In this document: positions 52,918-60,683 of the stretch, one piece after another
Layout of the letters: every line of letters begins with the position of its first letter
How positions within the stretch are numbered: position 1 is the stretch's first letter
Origin: JAPUME01 sp027294185
GTDB lineage: Bacteria; Acidobacteriota; Terriglobia; UBA7540; JAPUME01
DNA length: 64,000 nucleotides
Assembly: GCA_963555835.3 (NCBI GenBank)
Contig: CAUVWZ020000002.1
Location: 2,294,001-2,358,000, forward strand
Direction of reading: 5' to 3'
The notes under the pieces: generated by a model
What the model saw: only the letters and a program-made list of their open reading frames with translations
The model's database searches: none
Told to the model about the DNA's origin: nothing
Made by a program: the position numbers and the translations under genes

Positions 52918-53274
52918 ATGGATGAACAGGATAAAGCCAAAGATATCCTCATTCGGCAGTATGCATATTTCCAATACTTGTTCGAACAGGAACAAAATCG
53001 CGCCAAGAGTATTGTTAACGGCGCTAAGATTTACATTGCCTTTCTAGTATTCATTCTAGGGTCGATATTCCTGAAAGTACTAACCGCAGAGAAACTTATA
53101 ATCCTCGCTAATTCGGCTGCCGGATCAGTAGCGAAGATCATAGGAATTTCTTTAGTAATTCTAACCGCTATGATTTTAACTGCTGCAGTCGCGTTTACTG
53201 TATTGGTATTAAAGGTATGGTCATACGATAGGTTGTGCGACCCATCGAGAGGTTCAAAGAAACACTCACAATGA
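52918..53274 (+). CDS. Two-helix membrane protein of unknown function (AT-rich cassette gene 1)
   Basis: 118 residues from ATG 52918. A charged N-terminal helix (DEQDKAKDILIRQYAYFQYL) is followed by two membrane helices (IYIAFLVFILGSIFLKVL and IIGISLVILTAMILTAAVAF) and a short tail. The layout recalls small two-helix effector-like proteins near defence genes (SLATT/Pycsar-type), but no domain match is claimed. Codon use is much more AT-rich than the surrounding core genes. The stop overlaps the next start (ATGA). Confidence 0.6.
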   Translation: MDEQDKAKDILIRQYAYFQYLFEQEQNRAKSIVNGAKIYIAFLVFILGSIFLKVLTAEKLIILANSAAGSVAKIIGISLVILTAMILTAAVAFTVLVLKVWSYDRLCDPSRGSKKHSQ

Positions 53275-53447
53275 AGAATGAACTGGAGGTGCTTTCAAAG
53301 TCTATAAGTGACATTGCAGTCGCAACAAGCAGAAACAATCGTATAAACAATATGCGAGCGAGATACCTCACGCTAGGGCTTAAATACTTATTAATAGGGA
53401 CCTTTCTCTCTATTATCACCACCTTCGTTCTGAGCCTTTTCGGTTAG
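53271..53447 (+). CDS. Small single-pass membrane protein (AT-rich cassette gene 2)
   Basis: 58 residues, MKNELEVLSKSISDIAVATS then one C-terminal helix (YLLIGTFLSIITTFVLSLF). It begins inside the stop codon of gene 1 (ATGA), so the two are translationally coupled. Unknown family. Confidence 0.55.
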   Translation: MKNELEVLSKSISDIAVATSRNNRINNMRARYLTLGLKYLLIGTFLSIITTFVLSLFG

Positions 53448-53457
53448 GAGGAGTACT

Positions 53458-53670
53458 ATGTTTGAATGGATACGTAAATTATTTCGGAATAGACCTTCCC
53501 GTTTTGTAACAGACGATTACGAATCAGAGCAGCGAGAACAGCTTCAAACTCTTCTACGAGAGCATCCAGATGTATTAAAGGAAATGAAAATGCTTGCTAA
53601 GGATTTCGAGGCTCGAAGCCTCAAAGAAGATAAAGGCGGCAGCTCTAGTAGCCCGATATCATCACCTTGA
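53458..53670 (+). CDS. Small charged protein (AT-rich cassette gene 3)
   Basis: 70 residues, ATG at 53458 behind AGGAGG. MFEWIRKLFRNRPSRF could be an amphipathic membrane-binding helix; a charged helical segment (LREHPDVLKEMKMLAKDFEA) and a Ser/Pro tail follow. It is ten bases after gene 2, completing a three-gene operon. Unknown family. Confidence 0.55.
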   Translation: MFEWIRKLFRNRPSRFVTDDYESEQREQLQTLLREHPDVLKEMKMLAKDFEARSLKEDKGGSSSSPISSP

Positions 53671-53803
53671 ATTCTTGCATGGGGAAAACTTGGCCTAACA
53701 AGGCCTTCGAGAGTCGACGGCCTGGGTCGCAGGCCGCGCCTCAAGGGCGGCGTTGGGCATCTTGCGACCCTCCGCGAGCCGAGACTTGAAGGGTTCCCGG
53801 TAG

Positions 53804-54139
53804 GCCCAGGGCAACTACGCCGAGGCCGAACCGCTCTACCAGCGCTCGCTGGCCATCGCGGAGAAAGCCCTCGGGCCGGAGCATCCCAACGTGGCCAACA
53901 CGCTCAACAACCTGGCATTGCTTTACCAAGCCCAGGGCAGCTACGCCGAGGCCGAGCCGCTCTACCAGCGCTCACTGGCGATCTGGGAGAAGGCGCTGGG
54001 GCCGGACCATCCCGACGTGGCCACAAGTCTGGAGAACTACGGAGAGCTTCAACGCAAAATGGGGCGCGACGCGGAGGCAGAAAAACTGGAAGCCCGTGCC
54101 GAGGCCATCCGCGCCAGGCACGCCCTCGAGAACCCGTAG
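53804..54139 (+). pseudogene. C-terminal fragment of a TPR protein
   Basis: The frame begins directly after an in-frame TAG (53801-53803) in the middle of a repeat. It encodes kinesin-light-chain type TPR units (AQGNYAEAEPLYQRSLAIAE, LGPEHPNVANTLNNLALLYQ and then a second copy). It ends with GELQRKMGRDAEAEKLEARAE. The missing upstream repeats are not in the window, so the gene is truncated at the junction with the AT-rich cassette. Confidence 0.7.
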
Positions 54140-54250
54140 AAATGAAGTTTGAGTCGGCTTAGGGCTGGCCGGAAAGCGGCAAGTGAAGCTCCTCGTTTCC
54201 CGGCTGGTTTAGGCAGGCCATATGATATTGTTTTTTGATTACTGAACCCA

Positions 54251-55411
54251 ATGCTAACCACCCTGCTCGTCAAAAAGAAGGCGCTCGAGGCCGGATTCGA
54301 CCTGGTGGGGATTGCTCCCGCTGATACATTCGATAATGCTCCCGTTGACACCCCCCCTGGCGCGCCGAACGACCTGAAGTTTGCGCGCGAGTGGTGGGAA
54401 AAGGGCTACGGGGGCGAGATGCGCTACCTGGCGAACCCGAAACGCTACGACCCGAAGCGGGTATTGCCCGATGCACGTTCCCTCATCTCGGTGGCGCTGA
54501 TCTATAACACCCCTCTCCCCCGCTCGGTTGATGTGGTTCAGGGCAAGGACTCGCACGGCTGGGTCTCGCGCTACGCCTGGGGCGAAGATTACCACCGGAT
54601 TCTCAAGCGCAAGCTCCAGGCTCTGTGCCGCGCGCTCTCAGAGACTGCTCCCGGGGCCGCATTGCTCCCCTACGTCGATACGGGACCCGTGGTCGAGCGG
54701 GCCTTTGCGCGCCTGAGCGGCATCGGCTGGATGGGAAAGAATACCTGCCTCATCAACACTGGAAAAGGGTCGTGGTTCTTTCTGGGGGCGATTCTGACCG
54801 ACCTGGACCTCGAGCCCGACACCCCTGCGCCCGACCGCTGCGGCAGTTGCAGGCGATGCCTCGATGCCTGCCCCACCGACGCCTTCGTCGCCCCCTACGT
54901 GATGGATGCCTCGCGCTGTATCTCCTACTTCACCATCGAGCTTCGAGGCGGAATCCCCGAGCCTTTTCGAGAGTCGATGGGCAACCACGTCTTCGGCTGC
55001 GACATCTGCCAGGACGTCTGCCCGTGGAACCGGAAAGCGGCCACTGCAAGCCCCACTGCAAGCGAGAATGCGTTTCTGCCGCTGCCCCTGAGGGCCGCCG
55101 CGCCATCCCCCGACGAGCCTGAAACCCTCTTTCATCCCTCACTCGATACGCTCGCGTCCCTGCGCGAGGGGGACTTCAACCGACTGTTCCGTCTCTCTCC
55201 CCTGAAGCGTACGAAGTTCCGTGGCTGGCTGCGGAACCTGAGCATTGCCATGGGGAACTCGGGCGATCGGAAATTCATCCCCTGGCTCGAGCGGCTGGCG
55301 ACCGATGAGGATGCGATGCTCGGTGAGCACGCCCGATGGGCGATCGGACGGCTGCGACGGACCCCCACATCTAATACCAACGTACTCAGTAAAGTGACCA
55401 AAGGGCTTTGA
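54251..55411 (+). CDS. queG: Epoxyqueuosine reductase QueG
   Basis: 386-residue cobalamin and Fe-S enzyme performing the last step of queuosine synthesis in tRNA. The cobalamin-binding N-terminal half has SRYAWGEDYHRILKRKL and VDTGPVVERAFARLSGIGWM. Two [4Fe-4S] clusters follow: CGSCRRCLDACPTDA and CDICQDVCPWN. The C-terminal end is HEAT-like. Length is normal. Other queuosine genes are not in view. Confidence 0.95.
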   Translation: MLTTLLVKKKALEAGFDLVGIAPADTFDNAPVDTPPGAPNDLKFAREWWEKGYGGEMRYLANPKRYDPKRVLPDARSLISVALIYNTPLPRSVDVVQGKDSHGWVSRYAWGEDYHRILKRKLQALCRALSETAPGAALLPYVDTGPVVERAFARLSGIGWMGKNTCLINTGKGSWFFLGAILTDLDLEPDTPAPDRCGSCRRCLDACPTDAFVAPYVMDASRCISYFTIELRGGIPEPFRESMGNHVFGCDICQDVCPWNRKAATASPTASENAFLPLPLRAAAPSPDEPETLFHPSLDTLASLREGDFNRLFRLSPLKRTKFRGWLRNLSIAMGNSGDRKFIPWLERLATDEDAMLGEHARWAIGRLRRTPTSNTNVLSKVTKGL

Positions 55412-55472
55412 TAGGCTAAGCTCCGTGCAGGAGGGTTCCAAGTTTATCTTGCATCCACTCTTCGGGTGGGTG

Positions 55473-55508
55473 CCCCATCCTTGTGAAACAAGGGTGGGGT
55501 ATTTTTTG
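55473..55508 (+). terminator. Terminator after queG
   Basis: GCCCCATCCTTGT and ACAAGGGTGGGGT form a stem with a 3-base loop and a run of six T residues follows (55503-55508). It belongs to the same hairpin-repeat family as 55570-55601. Confidence 0.65.
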
Positions 55509-55569
55509 TAAGCTGGGATTCAACAGGGGTCGAAGGGTGGTTCTCCTGTGCGGAAACCGAACATTCAAT

Positions 55570-55601
55570 CCCCCACCCTTTGCGAGGCAAAGGATGGGGC
55601 A
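55570..55601. repeat. Second hairpin repeat, inverted relative to 55473-55500
   Basis: CCCCACCCTTTGC and GCAAAGGATGGGG form a stem. It mirrors the terminator after queG. Directly after it, an 18-base segment (55607-55624) repeats a piece of the queG 3' end (55349-55366, CGGCTGCGACGGACCCCC). Confidence 0.65.
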
Positions 55602-55704
55602 CCCGGCGGCTGCGACGGACCCCCGCAAAAGTCTAGTTCGTCCATTCCCAATATTCGCGTGACACTCGGCCTCTCGGGTGTTAGATTGCCGCGTCGCAAA
55701 TCCA

Positions 55705-57174
55705 ATGGATCAAGAAGAGAAGAAACCACCTCAGGAAACCGGCGGGGGGCAGATGCCTGCCTGGCAGGTCGATGAGCTGCCGGCGCCTCCACCGGTAAAC
55801 TTCCGCAACATCCGCCGCATGGTCGGGCCGGGCGCGATTCTGCTGGCGGCAAGCATCGGCGGCGGGGAGTGGCTGGTGGGTCCCACGGCCGTCGTGCAGT
55901 ACGGGACTTCGATCCTGGGCATCGTGACCATCGCCATCGTCCTGCAGGTGATCTTCAACCTGGAAGGCATCCGCTACACGCTCTACACGGGAGAACCCAT
56001 CTACGGAGGATTCCTGCGCCTCTGGCCGGGGCCTCGGCTCTGGGCTCCCGTTTACGTCTTTCTCGCTTTCGTGCAACTCGCCTGGCCGGCGCTGGCCGCA
56101 GCGGCTGCGGTGACGCTGATAGCCGGCTTCACCGGCCGCCTGCCGACCGATGCCGACGCATCCACCATGCACTGGGTGGGGAGCATTCTCCTGTTGCTCG
56201 TGGTGGCGCTGCTTTCGCTGGGAGGGACCATCGAACGGATGCTCGAACTGGTCTCGATGACCATGCTGGTCATGGTGATCCTGTTCCTGCTGGTGGTAAA
56301 TATCTTCTTCATCCCCTGGGAGACGTGGGTCAGAACCTTTAGGGGGTTCTTTCAACTCTCCGGTTTCAGCGGGGACATGGATTGGCTTCTGATGGGAACC
56401 CTGGCCGCCACGGCCGCTTCCGGCGGCATGGGAAACCTGACCATCACCAACTGGATGCGCGACAAGGACTACGGAATGGGAGCGCGAACCGGGGCCATTC
56501 CCTCTGCCATCGGAGGCCGCAAGGTGGAGGTCTCGCACTTCGGAAAAATTTTCAAGGTCACGCCCGCGAGCCTGGAGCGCTGGAAGGCCTGGTGGCGCTA
56601 CGTTCACATCGACCAGATCTGGTTATGGGGGGTCGGGGCTTTCGTGGGGATGTATCTGAACGTGAACCTGGCGGCGGGGGTGATTCCGCAGGGGACGGAG
56701 CTCAAGGGGATGGCGGTGGGCATCTACCAGGCGCAATACCTGGCCGACAAGCTTTGGTCCGGATTCTGGATTCTGACCCTGGTCAACGGATTCTGGATCG
56801 TCTTTTCGACGCAACTGGGAAACACCGACGTCCTGGTGCGAACCGTGACCGACGTGCTGTGGATGGGCAACAAGCGGGTGCGCGACTGGCGCGGCGGCAA
56901 GATTCAGGCCATCTATTACTCGATCCTGACGGTTTACACGGTGCTCGCCATGTTCGCCATTCGCGTGGGGAACCCGCTCGAGCAGTTCAAGATTCTAGCC
57001 AACGTGGCCGGGTTCATTCTGGTCATCGGCGGCATCCAGATTTTCCTCGTCAATCGCAAGTTCCTGCCTCGCCAACTTCAGGCCCCCTGGTGGCAGCAGG
57101 CGGGGCTCCTGGGTTGCGTCCTGTTTTACGCGCTGTTTTTTGCCCGCGTGGTTTATTCCGTGATTTTCGAGTAG
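55705..57174 (+). CDS. Divergent Nramp-family transporter
   Basis: 489 residues with about eleven membrane helices. The first helix reads MVGPGAILLAASIGGGEWLVGP, matching Nramp TM1 in pattern but lacking the metal-binding DPGN motif (here GGGE). Later segments such as GGTIERMLELVSMTMLVMV and NGFWIVFSTQLGNTDVLVRT also fit Nramp. The loss of DPGN suggests a different substrate, as in the Nramp-related magnesium or aluminium carriers. ATG at 55705 is used. Confidence 0.75.
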   Translation: MDQEEKKPPQETGGGQMPAWQVDELPAPPPVNFRNIRRMVGPGAILLAASIGGGEWLVGPTAVVQYGTSILGIVTIAIVLQVIFNLEGIRYTLYTGEPIYGGFLRLWPGPRLWAPVYVFLAFVQLAWPALAAAAAVTLIAGFTGRLPTDADASTMHWVGSILLLLVVALLSLGGTIERMLELVSMTMLVMVILFLLVVNIFFIPWETWVRTFRGFFQLSGFSGDMDWLLMGTLAATAASGGMGNLTITNWMRDKDYGMGARTGAIPSAIGGRKVEVSHFGKIFKVTPASLERWKAWWRYVHIDQIWLWGVGAFVGMYLNVNLAAGVIPQGTELKGMAVGIYQAQYLADKLWSGFWILTLVNGFWIVFSTQLGNTDVLVRTVTDVLWMGNKRVRDWRGGKIQAIYYSILTVYTVLAMFAIRVGNPLEQFKILANVAGFILVIGGIQIFLVNRKFLPRQLQAPWWQQAGLLGCVLFYALFFARVVYSVIFE

Positions 57175-57176
57175 GC

Positions 57177-57191
57177 GGGGGGGGGGGGGGG
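57177..57191. repeat. G15 homopolymer
   Basis: Fifteen consecutive G residues directly after the Nramp-like gene stop codon, at the left edge of the dispersed repeat. Such a tract can vary in length in cells or in sequencing. Confidence 0.8.
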
Positions 57192-57343
57192 TAGCGCAGA
57201 ACCCGTAGTCTGGTTCTGCGGCGTTTGTATGGTCACAAACCCGAAAGACGCGGAACCTGGAAGGCGGGTCCCGGCACCCCGGGACAGGTTCCGCGCTACC
57301 TGCTGCTCAAACGAGATGCTTCACTGCGCTCAACATGACATGC
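57190..57343. repeat. Dispersed intergenic repeat, copy B (inverted relative to copy A)
   Basis: The reverse complement of this stretch follows copy A at 32021-32168: GTAGCGC ends, the CGCAGAACC and TCTGGTTCTGCG parts, and the ACATGACATGC flank. The core 57190-57300 is longer than copy A by about 20 bases in its internal part. It lies between the Nramp-like gene and lysC, both of which end facing it. Confidence 0.8.
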
Positions 57344-57383
57344 ATCACCGAGACTGTGGATCACCTGTTCCGGTTAAACGCCG

Positions 57384-58757
57384 CTAGAGGTGTGCAACCG
57401 TGGCTGTTTCCAAAAGCTCCCGGTGCAGGAGGCGGACCGCCGTGTCGGCGTCGGCCTGCTTGACGACAAAGGACAGGTTGATGTCCGAGGCGCCGAAGGA
57501 AACCATCAGCAAATTGATCTCCCGCAGGGCGCCGAAAACCCGCCCCGCCACGCCCGTTTGATGAAGGAAGTTTCTTCCCACCACCGAAATAACGGCTAAA
57601 TCCCTCTGCACCACGACGCGGCAATGGGGTTGGAGGTCCCGGCGAATCAGCTCCAGGCTTCGCACGTCATCCACCGTGAGTGAAACGGAGACCTCTGAGG
57701 TGGCCACCAGATCAACCGCCGTACTGTATTTATCAAAGACCTGGAAGATGAAAGCCAGAAACCCGTGCGCCATCAGCATTCGGGGAGAGGAGAGCGTGAT
57801 ACCGGTAATCCCCTTCTTGGTGGCGATGGCGCGAATGATTCTCTCACCACTGCCGGAAGCCGTAATGCGCGTGCCCGACATTTTGGGTTTGAGGGTATTG
57901 AGGACGCGAACCGGGATGCCCGCCTCCATGGCTGGCTTGATGGTGCTCGGATGCAGGACCTTGGCGCCGAAGTAGGCGAGCTCGGATGCTTCGTCGAAAC
58001 TGATCTCCTCCAGCAGGCGCGCCTCGGGAACCACGCGAGGGTCGGAGGTCATCATCCCGTCCACGTCGGTCCAGATCTGAATCTCCTCGGCCTCCAGGCA
58101 GACGCCGAGGATAGCGGCGCTGAAGTCACTCCCGCCCCTCCCCAGTGTGGTGGGGGTTCCCTTCAGTGTGGAGCCGACAAATCCGCCTGTGACCGGAACC
58201 TGATGATTCTGAACGATGGGGGGGAAGTTTGCCCCGACAAGCTGCCGGACCTCCTCCCAAAGCGGCTGGGCACGCCCGAATTCCTCATTGGTGAGAAGCC
58301 ACTCGCGTGGGTCCACCCAGGCCGCGGGAACGCCCTGGGCCCGGCAGGCGTAAACCATCAGGCGCGAGGAGAGAATTTCTCCCAGCCCGGCCAACAGGTC
58401 CGAGACGCGTGGACTCAGCTCGCGTAGCAGCACCAGGCCGCGGTAGATCGCCGAAATCCTTTCGAGCGCTGGCTCCAGATCGCGGCGGAGGGCCTGCCAG
58501 TCTTCCCCCGCGCGTTCTGCCAGAATCCGGCCCATCTGGTCGTGCCGGTCTCGCAACTGCGCCAATAGAGGCTCAAGCGCCGATTCATCTCCTCGCAGTG
58601 CGACCTCAGCCCCCTTGATCAGCGCATCGGTGACTCCGCCCAAGGCCGAGACCACCACTACGGGCCGCCGTTCGCGGCAGTCGCGCACCAGGGCAGCGGC
58701 AGAGAGCATGCGCTCCGCGTCGGCAACCGATGTTCCCCCGAATTTCAGTACGATCAT
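57384..58757 (-). CDS. lysC: Aspartate kinase
   Basis: 457-residue aspartokinase, first step of the lysine, threonine and methionine pathway. Seen are MIVLKFGGTSVADAERM, the catalytic GFVGSTLKGTPTTLGRGGSD, WTDVDGMMTSDPRVV, and two C-terminal ACT domains (ISVVGRNFLHQTGVAGRV). Length agrees with single-function enzymes, with no homoserine dehydrogenase domain. Start ATG at 58757. Confidence 0.95.
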   Translation of the reverse strand: MIVLKFGGTSVADAERMLSAAALVRDCRERRPVVVVSALGGVTDALIKGAEVALRGDESALEPLLAQLRDRHDQMGRILAERAGEDWQALRRDLEPALERISAIYRGLVLLRELSPRVSDLLAGLGEILSSRLMVYACRAQGVPAAWVDPREWLLTNEEFGRAQPLWEEVRQLVGANFPPIVQNHQVPVTGGFVGSTLKGTPTTLGRGGSDFSAAILGVCLEAEEIQIWTDVDGMMTSDPRVVPEARLLEEISFDEASELAYFGAKVLHPSTIKPAMEAGIPVRVLNTLKPKMSGTRITASGSGERIIRAIATKKGITGITLSSPRMLMAHGFLAFIFQVFDKYSTAVDLVATSEVSVSLTVDDVRSLELIRRDLQPHCRVVVQRDLAVISVVGRNFLHQTGVAGRVFGALREINLLMVSFGASDINLSFVVKQADADTAVRLLHRELLETATVAHL

Positions 58758-58793
58758 GCTTCGTCCGCCAGTGTAAATTCGCGAACCCCTTCC

Positions 58794-59105
58794 TTAGTCC
58801 GCTTCCTCCGCGATAAATCCCCGGATCGCCTCCAGGTCAGAGGCGGAAATATCGGTAAATGCGATGCCCACTCCTTTCCCTTCAAACTGCCGCTTGATGA
58901 TCCCCGAGGCGCGAATCATGGGAAGTTGGGGCGGATTCCCAAAGGCAATCTTGAGCACCGTTCCGACGGGAAGGGCGCGCCGCATGGACAAGAAAATTCC
59001 CCTTTCACTCAGGTTCTTGCTCTGAACAACATAGTGCGCCTTGTCGGTTCCCAAAACGACGTCGACGAAAAACTCTTTCCGTCCCCCCTGGCGATGTTCG
59101 TCCAT
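58794..59105 (-). CDS. PilZ-domain protein
   Basis: 103 residues forming a single PilZ beta-barrel: RQGGRKEFFVDV, SKNLSERGIFLSM, GTVLKIAF and GKGVGIAFTDIS. The RxxxR and (D/N)xSxxG elements are both recognisable, the latter as NLSERG, so c-di-GMP binding is possible. It lies 36 bases before lysC on the same strand. The DGC/PDE enzymes that would control it are not in the window. Confidence 0.85.
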   Translation of the reverse strand: MDEHRQGGRKEFFVDVVLGTDKAHYVVQSKNLSERGIFLSMRRALPVGTVLKIAFGNPPQLPMIRASGIIKRQFEGKGVGIAFTDISASDLEAIRGFIAEEAD

Positions 59106-59200
59106 TATTACAATGATTACCTGCTGATTTTAGTCACTACCCCGGGTTCCCGTAAAGCCCCGTGAGGGATTAAGACGCATTGAAGGCCGACACAATTCCC

Positions 59201-59229
59201 TTGAATATGCCTCCCCCTGAAGGCATACT
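59201..59229 (+). promoter_or_regulatory. Possible promoter with operator-like inverted repeat
   Basis: TTGAAT (59201-59206), a 17-base spacer and CATACT (59224-59229) upstream of the exported TPR gene. An inverted repeat ATGCCT/AGGCAT (59207-59226) fills the spacer. Confidence 0.35.
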
Positions 59230-59258
59230 AACCCCCGATTATACCTAGGCGGTGAACA

Positions 59259-60491
59259 ATGCGACACTTGGGGATTTTAGTTTTTGCAGCGGTATGCCTG
59301 GCAGCCTTCAGCCTACCCTTGCCCGGCCAACAGGGAGGCGGTAGTAGTGGTAGCAGCGGTGGGAGCGCCGTCGGGACCTCGTCAACGAGGGGCCGCGGAG
59401 CTACTACCGAACCCGGCGGCCCGGGGCGGATTAGCGGTCGCATGCCGGGTTACGACCTGGAAAAACGGACGATTATTATTTCCGGACGAGTCCAATCCGT
59501 GTCGGCCAACTTTGGCGAGCAGATTCGGGTCGAGTTCTGGAACCACGGACGGTTGCTTCAAGCCGTCTTCTCCGACCTGCGCGGCAACTTCACCTTTACT
59601 TTCGACGGAAACCAGGGCCCGCATACCCCCAGCGGGAACTCAGCAGCCATCTCCGATGCCTCCTATTCAGCCCAACGGAATCGATTTCTGGGGGTCGGCT
59701 CCACGGGCAACACACAGGCCCTGGTCCGGGGCGGTGAAGTTCGCGTGAATGTGGCGGGCTTCCACTCCGTGAGCAAGATGATCCTCGGCCCCCTCTCCAT
59801 GCTAACTGACGTCGGCACGATCACCCTTGCGCGGCTGGCCAAAGTTGACGGCACCGCCGTCAGCCTTACCAGCCTCCAGGCCCCCAAGAAAGCGCGCAAG
59901 GAGATGAACAAGGCCGCCAAGCTGATAAAGAAAAGCAAGGCGGAAGAGGCCGCTAAACACCTTCAGAAGGCCGTCGAGATCTATCCCCAATACGCTGTCG
60001 CCTGGAATTTGCTCGGTGACATCTATCTCCGCCAGAACCAGCCCGAAAAGGCACGCCAGGCGTTCTCGGAATCCGTGAAGGCGGATCCGAAGTACATCCG
60101 ACCCTACCTGGGGCAGGCAGATATTCAGATGCGGAGCAGGCAGTTTACCGAGCTGCTCGAGACCACCAGCACCCTGCTGCGGCTGGATCCCACGCACGGT
60201 ACGGCAAGCTACTACAAAGCAGTCGGCCACTATTCCCTGGGACAGTTCGGAGAAGCAGAAAAGAACGTGCAGGCCGCCATCCAAAGCCCGAGCGGCGCCC
60301 CGTCTTTTGCCCACTATCTACTGGGGTCGCTTCTGGCCCGCAAAGGGACCTACCCGGAGGCGGCAAAAGAGCTGCGTCTGTTCCTAAAAATAGCGCCGGG
60401 TACCCCGGCCGCCGTCGAGGCACAGAAGCTCCTGACGCAGACCGAAAGCCAGCTTTCCAGGCTGCAGCAAGCCGAAATACCGGCGCAGTAG
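59259..60491 (+). CDS. Exported TPR protein with N-terminal beta domain
   Basis: 410 residues. A signal peptide (about 1-24) is followed by a Gly/Ser-rich linker, then a beta domain (about 72-200: ISGRVQSVSANFGEQIRVEF and FSDLRGNFTFTF), as in carboxypeptidase-regulatory-like modules. TPR repeats (about 220-395) make up the rest (YAVAWNLLGDIYLRQNQPEK, ARQAFSESVKADPKYIRPYL). A periplasmic scaffold role is likely. The divergent PilZ gene is 153 bases away. Confidence 0.8.
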   Translation: MRHLGILVFAAVCLAAFSLPLPGQQGGGSSGSSGGSAVGTSSTRGRGATTEPGGPGRISGRMPGYDLEKRTIIISGRVQSVSANFGEQIRVEFWNHGRLLQAVFSDLRGNFTFTFDGNQGPHTPSGNSAAISDASYSAQRNRFLGVGSTGNTQALVRGGEVRVNVAGFHSVSKMILGPLSMLTDVGTITLARLAKVDGTAVSLTSLQAPKKARKEMNKAAKLIKKSKAEEAAKHLQKAVEIYPQYAVAWNLLGDIYLRQNQPEKARQAFSESVKADPKYIRPYLGQADIQMRSRQFTELLETTSTLLRLDPTHGTASYYKAVGHYSLGQFGEAEKNVQAAIQSPSGAPSFAHYLLGSLLARKGTYPEAAKELRLFLKIAPGTPAAVEAQKLLTQTESQLSRLQQAEIPAQ

Positions 60492-60683
60492 CGCCGCGGC
60501 AAGGTACCCGGGGCAATGCCCGAAAGGGAATCCCTGGGTGCACCTTTCTCCTCATCCCTCACATTTTCAATTCATCAAATCAACCCGGCAGGTGTCGAGG
60601 CGATTCCTGAGGATTCTTCAGGGGGGGCTGGGGAACCGGCAGTAGGCTATTCGCCTATGGGGTGGGGGCCGATAGGGTAGGGG

